DNA of 64,000 nucleotides from Diadema setosum. Lineage: Eukaryota > Echinodermata > Echinoidea > Diadematoida > Diadematidae. The stretch covers positions 15,102,579 through 15,166,578 of the forward strand of contig NC_092685.1 of NCBI RefSeq assembly GCF_964275005.1. The letters are read 5' to 3'. The translations under genes were made by a program, and so were the position numbers. Of this stretch, positions 37,031 to 52,000 are shown in pieces; position 1 is the stretch's first letter, and every line of letters begins with the position of its first letter. Under the pieces are notes generated by a model, which was not told the DNA's origin, ran no database searches, and saw nothing but the letters and a program-made list of their open reading frames with translations.

Positions 37031-40000
37031 ACCTACTTTATAAGTATCTATATCAAAGGATCTATACTTGTGAAAACATGTTTTTATAGTAGGTGCTATT
37101 TTCCTATGTTAATACAGTATATTATACCTCCATTTTTGAGTGGTCGAATTGATACCACGTGTCATTCATTATTTTACAATGTGTATTTCATTATATTCGT
37201 ATTTTGTTATAAATATACTTTATTGGCCCTCTTGCAATTCCGTGTCACCTCGGCCGTAGGATTGGGTGTATACCCATGAAGTAGCTCCGTCGTATACCCA
37301 TTCCCTAGTCTTCTGATATACCAAGAAGAGAAATTGTTTTGCCTATAGTGACGACAGGTCAGGTGACACGAATTTGAATGCTGCCAACGATATAACAGTC
37401 ATTGCCTTGTCTATCGTTGCAATTAAACACTTGGCAGTCCCTTTGGAGTTATATTTTCTTGACCGCTGTGCGCTTCGGGAAAGTTCTGATCTCTTGGGGA
37501 AATTATAACGCCCGCAGGGATGTCAAGTTTTTTTAACACCTCTAAGTAACCACAACATAATACCGTTTTTCAAGTTTTGCATTTATAACATGAAATCAAA
37601 TGGATGTATTAATTTGGGTTCATCACTCATTCAATCTAAATGAACAAATCAATTATTTTGAAATAAACAAGTTAGTGACATTCTTCTGGCGCTGGACGGC
37701 CACCAGGAAGTTGTGCTTGTTCTCTTAGACTATAGTGCGGCTTTCGATACTATCGACCATCAAATCTTGCTCCGGAGGTTGGCTGAACGCTATGGATTTG
37801 GCGGTACAGTCCTCAACTGGTTTCAGTCATACCTGGCTAACAGATCCCATGTCGTGATGATCAACGGTTCATCTTCAAGCGTTTACAGCGACGCGTGTGG
37901 TGTAGCACAGGGATCTGTAATGGGTCCACTTACCTACACACTCTATAGTGCTCCGATATATGATATTGTTAAAGCGCATGGATTGGAAGTGATGATGTAC
38001 GCTGATGACACCCAAATTTATTTGACTTTCCGATCAAGTGACAGGGCTCAATCACTTTCTCTTGTCAGTGAATGCCTTGCAGATGTCAAAGCTTGGTCTC
38101 ACGAGAACATGCTTACACTGAATGATGCAAAAACTGAAATCGTTCATTTCTCATCGCGATTTCGGCATATGCCTGAACAGTTGTCCGTTGGAGTTGGAGA
38201 TCTGGTGGTGGAAGCATCCCCATTCGGAAGGAATCTTGGTTGCATCATGGATCAACATCTCACAATGAAAGAACATGTCAGCTCTATCTGCCGTTCTGCC
38301 ATGATAGCCATCCGAAGGATAGGACAGATTAGACAGTATCTCACTACTCCAGCGACGTCGGCTTTAGTTCATGCAGGCATTTATAACCAGTAGACTTGAT
38401 AACAATAACAGCCTCTTGTTTGGACTCCCACAATCCCTGATCAGCCAACTTCAGCGAATCCAGAACACTGCAGCCAGGATTGTCCAGAGGGTTCCTAGGA
38501 AACATGATGTATCTAATACTCTTCAACAACTACACTGGTTACCCATCAATAAGCGCATTCTGTTCAAGATCCTAGTTATCACATTTAAGAGCCTTCAAGG
38601 AAAATCTCCCACATATATCTCCAGCATGATTTCTCCATATCAACCATCCCGCTCTCTACGATCAGCTGAACAGAATCTCCTAAAAGTCCCTAAGGTAGTC
38701 TCCCACACCCATGGTGACAGAGCCTTTTCAGTCGCCGCCCCTTCACTGTGGAATTCACTCCCCTTGAGCTTAAGAAATCAGCCATCCCTCAACAGTTTCA
38801 AAACTGCACTTAAGGCTTATCTTTTCCGTAATTAGTTGCTCAGGTAAATGTTACCAGCCTGTTGAGGGTATTGTGCTTTCATTGTAGTGTAAACCACCGT
38901 GTACTTATGCAATTATTATTATCATTGAAGTGATTAATTATTTGTGTTAATTGTAGTATTTTGGATCATGCAGTAGTTTATGTTTAGGTATATAGTATGT
39001 AAGCGCTTAGAGAATTTTATTGATAAGCGCTATATAAATACTGAGTTATTATTATTATTATTAAAATTTGTCTTGCAGATGTCAATGAATGTCTCGAGCC
39101 AGACGTACACATGTGTTCACACACTTGCGTCAACATGCCAGAGTCATTCTACTGTACATGTCCTTTTGGACATAGCCTAAGCAATGAGCGACAGTGTGAA
39201 GGTAAGTTTTTCTTAAAAGAAATAGCTGTGTGGCTAGCATGCAGTATCATTACATTGGGATCCATGGAAACAGATTATCGTAAGATTAATCTCAGGAATT
39301 TATATAAGAATATTGAGTTCGTGGGGTTTTTTTTTTTTTTTTTTTGGTTATTTTGTTTTCTGCTTGTAAAAATGTTCCGGATTTTTTTGCCAACAAAATT
39401 AATAGAATGTTAAATTACCTTCGGATTGTGTGCAGTACCAGCTCTGTTCAAGGCATACGGTATAAGATTGATGGGGAATTTCACAACACACACAAGTTAA
39501 TTAGCAAGTTAACAAAAGAGACATAAGTAAACTCTTTTAATGTTTAAGGAAAAGTCTAAGGAAAATCGGGGGATCCGTTCAAAAGACAATATGAAAGGAT
39601 TTTCACAAAATGTTCTAATTGAAAACAAGTATCCCATTCCCCGGACCTGCTACTGAGAGATGTTAGGTAAACCTTGTTTGCCTTGATTTCTGGAGCAGTT
39701 AGGTGGATTTTGATGTCCAAGGTTTTTCCCAGTGATAATTTCTCTATGTTGCTCTACCTTCTTTTCTGAACGAATTGTAAAAATTCATTTAGAGAGGGCG
39801 ACTCGTATAGAATCAAATAATCATAGTTACACAAAATAGTGGCTATTTTCAACATATCTTATGATTTATTTTACTGTATTTGTGAAAAAAATACTTTCAA
39901 TGTTAATGTTCTTAGTGTAAGGTGCTAACGAAGACGTGACATGTGTTTCATTACAGACGTTTGCTCAAACATTGGTTCCACTTTGTATGAAACTCGCGAA

Positions 40001-43000
40001 AGTGGATCTGAGATAAAGTGCATTTTCCATGGGAAAGATTCTTGGTATTCGGCGTATGAAACTTGTTATAAAGTAATGAATGGACGACTTGCCGGAAAAG
40101 AAGATCTTCTATCGATGGTCTATCTAGTAAGTTGGTGCCCTATAATGATTATATCCGGGGGGTAAACGGCTTGTGCCGAAAGGGTGAGTTGGGTGGTGGC
40201 GCGTCGCGTTAATGGGAACACCGCCCTTCGTCCAAAGCCCCCCCCCCCCGGTTTTGCCGAAAGGGTGCGTTGGTACTTTTCCTCATGTAATATTAAAAGA
40301 CGAGTTTTGAATTTATATTTAACCTTCAAACAACCATTTCAAAGAGGCTATCGTCTGGATCGGTTTACACTCTATTACCACTTGGTCTAGTCATCATTTC
40401 GTCCAATTACTGTTTGGTCTAATTGTTATTTGGTTTGATTACTATTAATTGGTCCACAGTCAATTCGTCTAATAATAGCCATTGGACTATTTTTAGGTCT
40501 AGCACAAATTTATATCATCAAATACCGATTTGGTCTATAATGAGTTGGTCTAATTCCATTTCGTCTTATCATCAAATGGTCTAAAATAAAACCAAATTTG
40601 TCCAATATAAATTTGGTGTACACATCATTAATTTTGGTCCATTGCCCAGTTGGTCTAGCCTCTGTCTATCATCATTTAGTCTACACCCATTTAGTCTAAT
40701 AACCATTGATCTTATTGTCATTTGGTCTAATAGCCAGCCTCCTGGTCTAATCAGGTACCATTTGGTGCAATCATCATTTCGTCTATATGACCAACTGGGC
40801 TATTTTTTTTTTTTTTTTGGGGGGGGGGCCTTTTTATTGATGTGTACACCAAATTTATATTGGACAAATTTGGTTTTATTTTAGACCATTTGATGAATAG
40901 ACAAAATGGAATTAGACCAACTCATAATAGACCAAAAATAGACCAAATGGCTATTATTAGACGAATTGACTGTAGACCAAATAGTAATAAAACCAAATAA
41001 CAATTAGACCAAACAGTAATTGGACGAAATGATGACTAGCCCAACTGGTTATTAGACCAACTGATATTAAACAGTCTATTAGACCAACTGGCTGTAGACC
41101 AAGTGGTAATAGAGTGTAAATCGATCCGGACGATAGCCTCTTTGAAATGGTTGTTTGAAGGTTAAATATAAATTCAAAACTCGTCTTTTAATATTACATG
41201 AGAAAAAGTACCAGCGCACCCTTTCGGCAAAACCGGGGGGGGGGGGGCTTTGGACGAAGGGTGGTGTTCCCATTAACGCGACGCGCCACCACCCAACCCA
41301 CCCTTTCGGCACAAGCCGGGGTAAACAAGGGTCGATGGTGATCCTTTGATCAGGTCTTTCGATCCATCGTTCTCCCAATTTTCTACATTAAAGCCAAAAC
41401 GTAGTTCTCGTATGCCATAATTTAGTACTGCCGATTATTGCTCTAAAATGTACACGACTGTGCGAAATAACGTTGTAATATCACTATTTCCGATGAAACT
41501 CGACGAAAATGCGAAATATCAGCCGAAAAGGTTTGCTTAAAGTCTACAGTCTCAGAGCTTACCCCATTGTGGTTGCTACGAAAATACTTGTCATAATCGG
41601 TTGTCAGAAATCGACAAATTGAGCTGTAGATCTTCCGCGCTAGAATGAATCGCAGCTTGTTGGAAAATACCATTGCAAGGGCATGATCGATCGTCACGTT
41701 ACGTTCTACCCTCCCACAATGCTGAACGCGGGGTTAACGGGAGATGACTCTTCTGGTATGAGAGTCGTGTACTACGATCGAAATTATTCTACACTTTTGA
41801 TCTCAGAACAACTCATCATCATGGCAAATTGCCTCAACCGAATTAGTTTCTTGGTAGACCCGTTCAGTGTATTGGAAGCAAATTCTAAATGATGGAAGTT
41901 TAATTTTTAGCACCATCGAGAACTATATTTTGGCTTTAATCATGACGCGCAAAGTTGATTCCTATAGTAAATATAATTTCGGGGATAAGATGACGAGATA
42001 TTAAAATTAAAACATTGAGTATATTGGAATGGTTATAAAGATGGTCTGGGCATCAAGTTATAGAAATACCTCTGAACGCATTGGGAATATTCCATGCAAT
42101 TCCATATTCTATAAGTCTTCTAATTTCCTTCCTAACTTTCAAGCATTTATGTCAATTAGTTCTAGGAAATTACATGATCGGTAGTTTGATGTAAATGATG
42201 TTGAAAATTTTCATTTTCTCGACGCTACTTATTTTTATCACACCTGAGAACTACACTCTCAATTAGGGTTTTCTTTGTTTATCTTATTATTCATTCCTTC
42301 TTTTTTTCCTTAAAGGATTGTTATATTGAATGATTTTTGTTGGCTATCAATCTTATCATCTGCCTTAGAGTCGTGATGAGTACTGGTGGTTAGATGGCCC
42401 TACAAATATGTACGCCTGTGAAGCACTGCAGACATCAACCAACAGCTCCACCGTACTTAACTGCAGGTGGCAATTCTCTTACATGTGCATTATAGGTAGG
42501 TTATCACATACCGCCACACACTTTCCAAAAACAACATGCTAAATAAATCGTATTTTTTCATGTTCGAAAGGAATGCCTGAGAGGTTGTTGCAATGATATA
42601 GAAATAAGTACACCAAGTATGTCCGTATAAAGAAAAAGGGGAAGCAGCAAGCTTTAGAAATAACATCTTACAATCGAAGGAGGCTGGCATAGGTTAGATA
42701 CTCGAGAATTCAACACCGTAATTAGTAAATGCTATCTTCTTCTCCAGAATTTCTCTTTCTGCAGTTGGATCAAATGGCTACGACAACAGAAGTCACCAAT
42801 TCCCATCTTTTTGCCGGGCACATCGGCTTAGTTTCCCACGCAGACGATGTGGGTTTCAGGCACAAAATAAACATACGTGTTGAAGAGGGTCTGAAAATAA
42901 GGTAATGTAATGATGCGTTGAAAACTGCGATTTTGGTCTTTTAAAAGTTTGTATAAAGTTAACCGAATATTGACTGTGAATTGCAAACCGCTCCTATACT

Positions 43001-46000
43001 CAACCAACAAGCAAACAAACAAATAGGCATATTCAATAATAACAACAGCAAAACAACTCCCAGCAATAATTTACTCTATACTTCCGGTAGTTTACTTCTA
43101 GTGAGTGGAGGTTTCATTTTGGTTGATTGGATGTTCAAGGTTGAAAGAGAAGGTGAAAGGGTATATGTTGTATTCATAGTTGCATAATAATCATTCCTTT
43201 CGTAGTCGTTCTATACTTTCTAACGTGGTTTAAAAGCCTTTCGCGAAATTCACACGATGAACTCAGAAAGGGATTAATATAATTATTTGTTAGTGATGGT
43301 GTAATTCTTGGCTATTTTGAAGAAATTGTACTGCTCAGAAACAAATAGACTTAGTGTGCAAAAGCATTTCCGGCATAGTAATTATCGCCACTGACATTAC
43401 ACGGTGATATTCCTTTGTCAAAACAGTTTGTAAAAACTTTATGATTGGGTCTAATATGTCTTAATCAGTGACTCAATTGTTTCCAAACACTAGAATGAAT
43501 TTCAAGCTAGCTTCACTTCGGAAGAGCACGGATCCAAGCGTCGGCTGTGTCGACTACGTGGGCGTGTCAGATGTTGAAAAAGCGAACGGGCAACACCACC
43601 AAATCTGCGGGCATTTCGATAACATCACTTTCTACATGTCCAATCATATTAGCGTGAATGTGTATGCCACCAACGTGACGTCTCTCGTTCGCTTCAGTCT
43701 TGTCTACAAAGCTCTTAGTAAGTGGCTTGACATGATGTGCTGGTATGGAAAACCAAAACAAAATAACAAAAAAAAAAAAAAACTGTCGGTAGATAGCAGG
43801 AACGAATATTATCAATAGCGTGAAATGTGGTATACGTTTACTATTTTCGTGGTTGCTTGCATATGGCTTTATTTGTTGTGTATACATTTTTTTTTTCAGT
43901 TTGGCACCATTAGAAACATTATGTTGATGATTGTAATGGCATGCGGCAAAATCATGCGGCTTTTGAGTAATAGACAACCCTACCTGTCAAATAAGTGCAC
44001 AGCGTGTTAATGCGTAGTCATTAATGAGCTCATGACATGAATCGTGATTGGCTGGAATGATCAACACTCAGTCATGATTTTCATGCTTCTTGATGCTTAT
44101 CCACCGTACATGGTGGTGCACTATACCAATTATTTCCTATATCCACGGTAAGCAATGCGTATACTTTATCTATTACAATATTTATTGTGCAGTCCAGCCA
44201 AGGATATAATCACTCCCAATGTGTCATTAGTCTTTATGCAGGTCTGCTTCACTCAGGCTCAATAATAACGAGGGTGCACTCTACCCAATCACAACATGGC
44301 ATGCATTTCATGAAAATAAATTCAGCTTTATAAGGCTATTACGTAAATACCCCTTGTCTCTTTCTTAGACTGCACCACCTTCCACTGTGAGACCGGGTGT
44401 GGAAATATCAGCTTCGTTCAAGACGATGGCTGGTTGCGGACCGAACCCGCTACCGCCCTGTTCGCACCCTTCAGCTCGTGTGAAGCCACGGTCACCGTGC
44501 CTCGTGACAAGTTCGTGCAGATGGAGATTGTGGAATATTCGGTAACGTTTTAATACCATGCTGTTACAGTCTGTTATGACAGAGATTTGTTAGTCCGAAT
44601 ATTCGTTAGCCTGAAAATGAAAATTCAGATGAGGTTCTTTAATCCAAAAACGAAATATAAGATTCTGTTCTTAAGTCTGAAGTTCGTAGGTATGCATATT
44701 TCTTTAATTGTTGGATTGGTGAACCTTATTACATTTTCTGATTAACTGATCTTGAGAACAATGAACAACACCATTCCATGTAGGATTGTTGATACGTTCT
44801 TGAGTTTACAAACCTGAATGGATTAATGGAAGAAACATACCTGTTTCACTAGGAAGTTACGGTAATTATTATCCGACTGTCGCGATAGTATCACGATGAT
44901 TCTCTTTGGTCTCAATCCAGGGACGTATAGTAAAAAGCAATTTAATTCACCTGTACACACTGCGTTTCATTATTTGGAGTGCACTTTGCATGTATTCATT
45001 GTTGCTAACTCGGGCACGCCTCAGGCAAGCATTGGTATTGGAGTTTTGACAAAGGCAAGCATTGGTATTTGGGTTTTTGTTGTCAAATAAGCTTTGTTAT
45101 TAATGTAGCCATACAACTTAAATTTGTTTATATACAAGTTTATTACGATTAGAATTTGTCCGGTTGTTTACTTTACATGAAGTTTACATGAAGTTTCATT
45201 TTCCTTTTCTTTTTTCCCTTTTTTTCTTTTTTTTTTTTCGTTCCTTCCTGTTATTTCATTTCATGTCAGTTGACATTGGCTTCTTTGCTTTTGTTTCATA
45301 ATATATGTGTTTGTAGTTTCATGAAGTCATTATTCGTTCTCTTGTGTATTTCTGAGGGTCCCATATCGTACAAGTTTGGCTTTTCAGTGGGACCCTCCAT
45401 TTCCATTCCCATCCATGTAATATGCATATTTATATACCTTATAAATGCAATTATGTTGTTACTCATGATCACATGTATTTTGTTAATGTACATTTTTGAA
45501 ATTACTAACATGTTCTGTTAATGCATTGTATATAGTTTTCCCTGTTTATTTAATGGAAATGAAAATAAAGTTGAATTGAATTGAATTAGCTCTTTATACA
45601 TTGCTTTATAAAACTAAAGTAGTCAGGGTTAAATCGGGAATCGCTTTAGACAAAGGCTGTATTATTGTGTAGAAGTGTCAATTATAACATCAGAGCTGTT
45701 GATTAAGTCGTTCATTAAAGAAAGAAGAAGGTGAAAACAGAATTCCTGAACAGAACTCTAATCAAAAATAAGTTATGACAGGTTTGACTGTCAGTCAACC
45801 AGGTTCCCCTAATACGTTAGCCTATAAGTATAATTTCCTCCCAGGATTTAACCTTTTATGTTCTTTTAGACTGACACAGACATAGCGTTATACACACTGT
45901 TCAGATCCCTGGCTCAGAATGGGTTAAATAGAACAGGTGACAGCTTGATAAAACAGCTTCCATTTCCTCCGGGGGTAGAGGGTCTGGATTCCAAGGTGCT

Positions 46001-49000
46001 TCAATAGGGGTAAAAACCATGGCCCGAATTCACGAAGGTGGTACAATCTTTGTCCGTGGTTTGTAAGATTGTACCACCTTCGTGAATTCGGGCCCATGAG
46101 TTCAACATCTTGGTGCTTAATGCAGCATATTGTAAGATTCTTTGAACAATGTCTGCCGCTATAGATAACCATCGAATCCGATGGATCGTGTCCAGACCGA
46201 GGGATCATCTCAATTCCGAATGCAAACGCAATGTTTGGATGCGTCTCGTCTGACTTTCCACCACTAATCATCGCCAATTCTTCGAGACTGACGATGCTGG
46301 TAACAACGGGACGAGAGTTGACGGCGGTAGGCTTCCGGGCTCGCATCAAGTCCTCTGGTACGTATGGCGTTCGCCATCTCACCGTGCGTAGGAGCACATC
46401 ATGTACATACGGGTGGAGCATCATCTTTTAGTGGGTAACCGCCCATGCACCTTTATCTTCTGGTAGCTGGAACTCCTCTCAAATCTTTGGGTATGTAGAT
46501 GTCATAATCTCATGAATACCCAAATAAAAGTGAAGTAATGAAATGAATTTAAGTTTTTCTGATAATACCAGCCGAGCCAAGTGTGCGGTAATTATCCTCC
46601 CTCGAGGGTTCAGAAAAGAACATCGCATTTGATTGTGTGCACTCAGGACGAGGAGGCAATGATAATTTTAAGTGCACTCTCTGATTGTTTCTTGTTCAGA
46701 TCTACAAGGATGTGCCGTGGGCACCGACCTTTCGATCTCCACACACTGCTGCACGACTTCACCGGGCATCTTGGCCTCACGATTTTACCCCGACCCATCC
46801 CCGATCAGTGTCCTCGAGACCTGGCTCCTCATAGCGCCCCGAACGTCGTTCATCAAAATGGTTTTCCATACATTCGTCATTCCGGAGGACAGTCAGTCCA
46901 CTCTCACTGTGTATGAGATCACGGACCTTACCTCCCACATGGATGCAACAAACCCTGGACTTATCATTGCAACATTCTGCTCTACTTGCACGCTTACTGG
47001 CAATGACACATCGGTCCAAAGTGATGTCAACAAAGTGAAAATAACTCTCAACGTTGATCCTGCGGGAGGAACGTTATATCATGCAGAATACGTTTTTGTC
47101 GACGTTGCTGGTAACATCGATATCGGTGAGAATACTGTTGGTGTGTAATTGTGCAATTAAAATATCATTTATATTCAATTAGATCATATTCCATTGTTTC
47201 GCATTCCGTTACAGTTTCCGTTGCCTTGCATTACGTTTTGCTCAACGAAAGCTATATTTTCAAAGATATTCTGATGCTTGTAAATCATTATTCGATAGGA
47301 TAGTTTTCATTTGTATATGCATAAAAAACCGACAAATTGCCCAAATGCATTCCGTACCTTTGTTTGCAGAAGGGTGAACAAGTCAAATGAACATTTCAAA
47401 TGAGTAATTTTAGATTACTGCCTGCGCTCCCGAAAACGAAATAAGTGTAAAAAAAATCACAACTAAAGAAAGATATGAGTCATACATCGCATGTTGTAAA
47501 TCACTAGATCTAAACCTAATAGATGTAATGGTCAACAAAATTCCCTTGACTTGAATAAAGTATTGCTTATTATACTTCTCTTTGACTTTCACTACTTACA
47601 TTAAATTATTTGTATATTAACACTTTTTTTCTCATCAAGCAAAGTAACAATACGATAATCAGTGTTTTATAGTGGAATCAGAGTAAGGTTCTTAAGTACT
47701 TTGCATCTCGCAGAGGCCCATGCACCCCGCCAGAATGAACTGTGTCCCGATGGATGGGACGCCGACGGGGGAAACTGCTACTTCTATACGAAGATCGCAA
47801 ACAAGTCCTGGACCGACACAGTGGACTACTGCCAGTCCCACCTGCATCCGGATTCGACAATGCTAAGCATACGTAATGAAGAGGAGGCAAGCTTTATCCA
47901 CCGCAAACTCATTTCGAAGTGGGCGAAGCTCGGCGAAACGGTTTATATTGGTAACGTGTCATCAAATCAACTCCATTCTCGGGTATAATCAAGACGTATC
48001 TTTCACAGTGTACATCGATGTTCTTCTCATGCAACGATGATGATGTTAGTGACAGTGATGATGATAATAATAATGACGCAAAATAATTTTAAGACTGATT
48101 TTAAGACAGTCTGCATGCTTATACACCTTTTAGATTCAAGTCAGGTGAACACCATGCACATCCATTCAAACTTTGTACAATGTGTATAGAGAATCATGAT
48201 GACAATCATTTTGATTGCGACAAATTTGCACGCAGTGCGCTGATCAGATATCATCTTAGGAACACACTCTCAAATGCCTACATACAAAACAATTGTGGGA
48301 TGGTTTGGAACCCAGTTGGAACCTGTACTAAGTTGAAAGAACAAGACACCCCCCTTTTTATCATTATTATTTTTTTTTTTGCTCCCCACATCGCTGATGT
48401 TTACTGTATTCTGTATGTATTCTAGAGGTAATTTTGCCATATAAGAGCCAAAGGAATGTTCCATGCGACCCCGTACCCCTTGTCATTGATATACTCTAGT
48501 CTCAGTTCTAGCAATCCTAAGGAATTATTTTACGGAAGCATCCCCCCTCCTCCACTTCAAGCGGGTTTTGAGACGGCTATTATAAATATTTTCTTTTATC
48601 TATTTCAGGGCTCGGACAAAGAGATTCCGCTAGTGTCTTTAGATGGACGGACGGATCTCCGATGTCCTACACTGATTGGTATATGCCAAGAAGGTAAAAC
48701 ATTCGAATATGACGATATACCATGCTTTTTTCATGCATAAATATAGTATCAGGTTCCTGCAGGACATTGCAATATCGAGAGAAATCCGATCCCTTATTTT
48801 CACTTTTCTAGAATAAAAAAAGGATTGACTTACCTCTTTCTAGAAGCAGGATGAACATCACCCTTAACAATGTCAGTAACAAGTTGATGTCATGTATGCT
48901 TTTCACGGATAGTAAAATTTCTTGAAATTCTCCTTATGATTTCTTTATATTGTTGACCATAATGACGTCATTAACTTTAGTAGTCTTCTTATCCAGCGAT

Positions 49001-52000
49001 GACTGCACCGTAACTATCCTTTGAATCGATTGTCCCATTTTCCTCAAACTCTCACTGATAATAGTGTTCTACTGTAGAACATTGCTTCTTTCACTTAATC
49101 CACATTTATATTTTTCGGATTGGTTTCCGTTTATGAATATGTTTCCGCATACATGTTCGTATTAAAAAACATATCAATTTGACATGGGCGGAAACATTAC
49201 TACTCACACATCAGTTCTACAAATAATACTCTGACAAACATACGTAAGTACATGTTAGCACTTAAACACACTTTCGCATATACTTATTCTCTTTATATCC
49301 ACGTTTTCTTAAACGATTTTCCCATATTTGTTAATAACAGCACAGCGGAAGGCTCCAGGCAGCCAGATGGTGGTCTAATAGAACGCTGCACCATGATTGA
49401 GCTCTCTAAAATTAGCTCTACTGCCCTCTGGCATGACATACCGTGCGCACAGCTCTCCGCTGAAGGTGTCATTTGCAAGATCAGCGGCACGGGTAAACAG
49501 CCTAATAAGTACTTTCGCGTACTAGTAATTTATTTGCACGTTCGGTTCAGACGAAGCACTGGTTCTCCTGGTGTGGTGTTCAGTTCAAATTATCGCGTAC
49601 ACATCCATAGAAGAATTTCACTCTGGTGTGTAATTTTCGCCACATTATAAGAAATAACCTCTGGTGATTCCGATACTGTTGTAACACAGTGGTGCGTGTA
49701 GCAGATTACCTACATTTCTTGCCAATCTATTTATCTACTCATTTTTCCTGCAATTGGAAATAATCTGATGTGGTCAGTAATAGATATTTAGAAAGACGCA
49801 GTTGTAACGTAACTATATAATTATACATCATATTGCGAGGGAGTTTTTGAATCTGTGCATATAGATTTACGGAAATTACGAAATATCGGTTCTTTAATTG
49901 CTTTTCCAAAGCACATCACGCACACTTGATTAAAAATAGGCCCCTAATAAAAATACAAATGGAAAAGGAGGACCGTAAAGTCTGTGTATCTTTAAGTGAA
50001 CAGATAAAGATTTATTGGAAAATTACACCTTTGTGACCCACAACCATGTAAGCGTGGTAAACTCGCCTGTCATCAATTTTCCGAGTTTTGTATATTCATA
50101 TTTTTTTATATTCTTTATAGTTGTGTATAGTTTGTATTCTCTACCTGCATAAACTTAACAACCACTCGATAGGTGTCATTCGTATAGAAAATATCAGACA
50201 TTAAACAAAACAGTTCGATTTAAGACACCGTCGCAACTGGAAAAGAAAACTACCAGAATGCTTCGACTTTTAAAACATTCTTTTTCTATTGAATTCGGAC
50301 AAATGGTGGTTAAAGTTCAAACTTATGATATTCTAACAATAGAAAATGTTCTTCTTATCAACCAAATCATTTGACTTCCTGATTCCTGGGTTAACATATT
50401 TGCGACCTCATAAAAATTTAATGACTTTCTAGAGAGTCAAATTTTTGTTCAAAGATAATTAAATTTTTCTTGTAACTGACTTTATGGCTTCTTATGCTAC
50501 CACCCTTTGCAAGATCTAATATGTAAAAAATTACCTCCCATGTGGCTTGATAAGCATCATGCAACCATCTCAATTACTGAAAAAAAAAATGTAAAGATTA
50601 AAAAAGAAACTATGGCGTCTGAATCATGTTACCAACAGGAAGTTACAGGTGAGGTTCTCATCTGCCGTCCAAAAAGCACATGGTAGATATGGAGGAGCAT
50701 GAAATGCACCCACACACATTTAAATATATCATGATAGATTTTAACATGCTTAACATCTATCCTCTTTTTAAAGATCAAGATTACGACTTGCTCTACACGG
50801 ACCCAAGCCTGTCTCGGAACTGTACAGGTAACACTTTTCAGTGTCGTGACAGCGGTGAATGCATCCAGAAGATCTTCGTGTGTGACGGAGTGCGAGATTG
50901 CTCTGACGAAACGGATGAAGATGGTTGTGTATTCAATGGTAAGGAAACTTTCATTCGATTCCGATTATGCAGGGCAACAGACCAACGTAAAAAGTGTACC
51001 AGAGGATTATAAAGTACAATAAGCAAGAGTTTAACTGCGACTGTGAGATGAAGCTGCTTCTAGTAACTTTTCTGTCGCTGCGGTCAATCGACGTATTCAA
51101 ATAAAAAAAAGTATAGTAATATCGTAAACACCCTGGTGTCCTTGACGACAAGACTTAATATGATAAACAACTAATTGCAGACCAAATATTAAAGGATTAT
51201 TGTCACATAGTTTGCAAAATATGTTCCTCGAACGTATTATTTAAGTGTTGTGTAAAGTGTTCTCGTACTCGTATTGGAACGCTACAGTTTGGTGCTTTGT
51301 GAAGTCCACAATAATTTTTCCCCGTTTCCCAACCATGCAAAGCGATCCTAGCAATATCGTATCTTCTTTTTATGTGCGAATCGATATAGCGTATTCCATG
51401 TCCATTGCTTCTTCCTATATTCATTTTTTCTTTTTTTTTCATATTTTCCAAGCACTCGACAACCATTGGCAACATTGTTTTCAAACGGTCGGTGATCAAT
51501 CGGTACCAGTTGCTGATAGGAGGAATTAGGGGTTTTGTCATAGATCGGTTGTCGCCAGAGGTCGGCAACCATTCTTCGGTTGTGACCACTGGTCCTAGGA
51601 TGGATATTGATTGTTAGAATGCTTCCGTCACAACATACCTTGGTGCATGGAGTAATGTTCAGGAGCTCAGCTGTACGCCAACAGTTTTTGTTTTGTGTTT
51701 ATATGTTCATTTGCATGCATAGATGATGAATGCAGACGTGATCAATTTTCATGTACAACAAACAACTTGGAGTGCATACCGATTTCGTTCTACTGCGACT
51801 TTAAGAGCGATTGTTCGGATGGATCCGACGAACTAGACTGCGGTAAGATACAAATATCACACACACAACTATAAAACACATCATATATGATACAATCCAT
51901 GTTAAAATTTATCCCTTTTTAAAAGAAAAATAGGTCATAATATCTTACATACATGCACAAACATATTAATATGTACATACCTTTAATTTTTAAATCAAAC

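Noticed and set aside
41683-41892. Missing middle exon of lectin domain 2
   Set aside because: The frame is open but has no lectin motif, and its borders are not splice sites of the needed phase.
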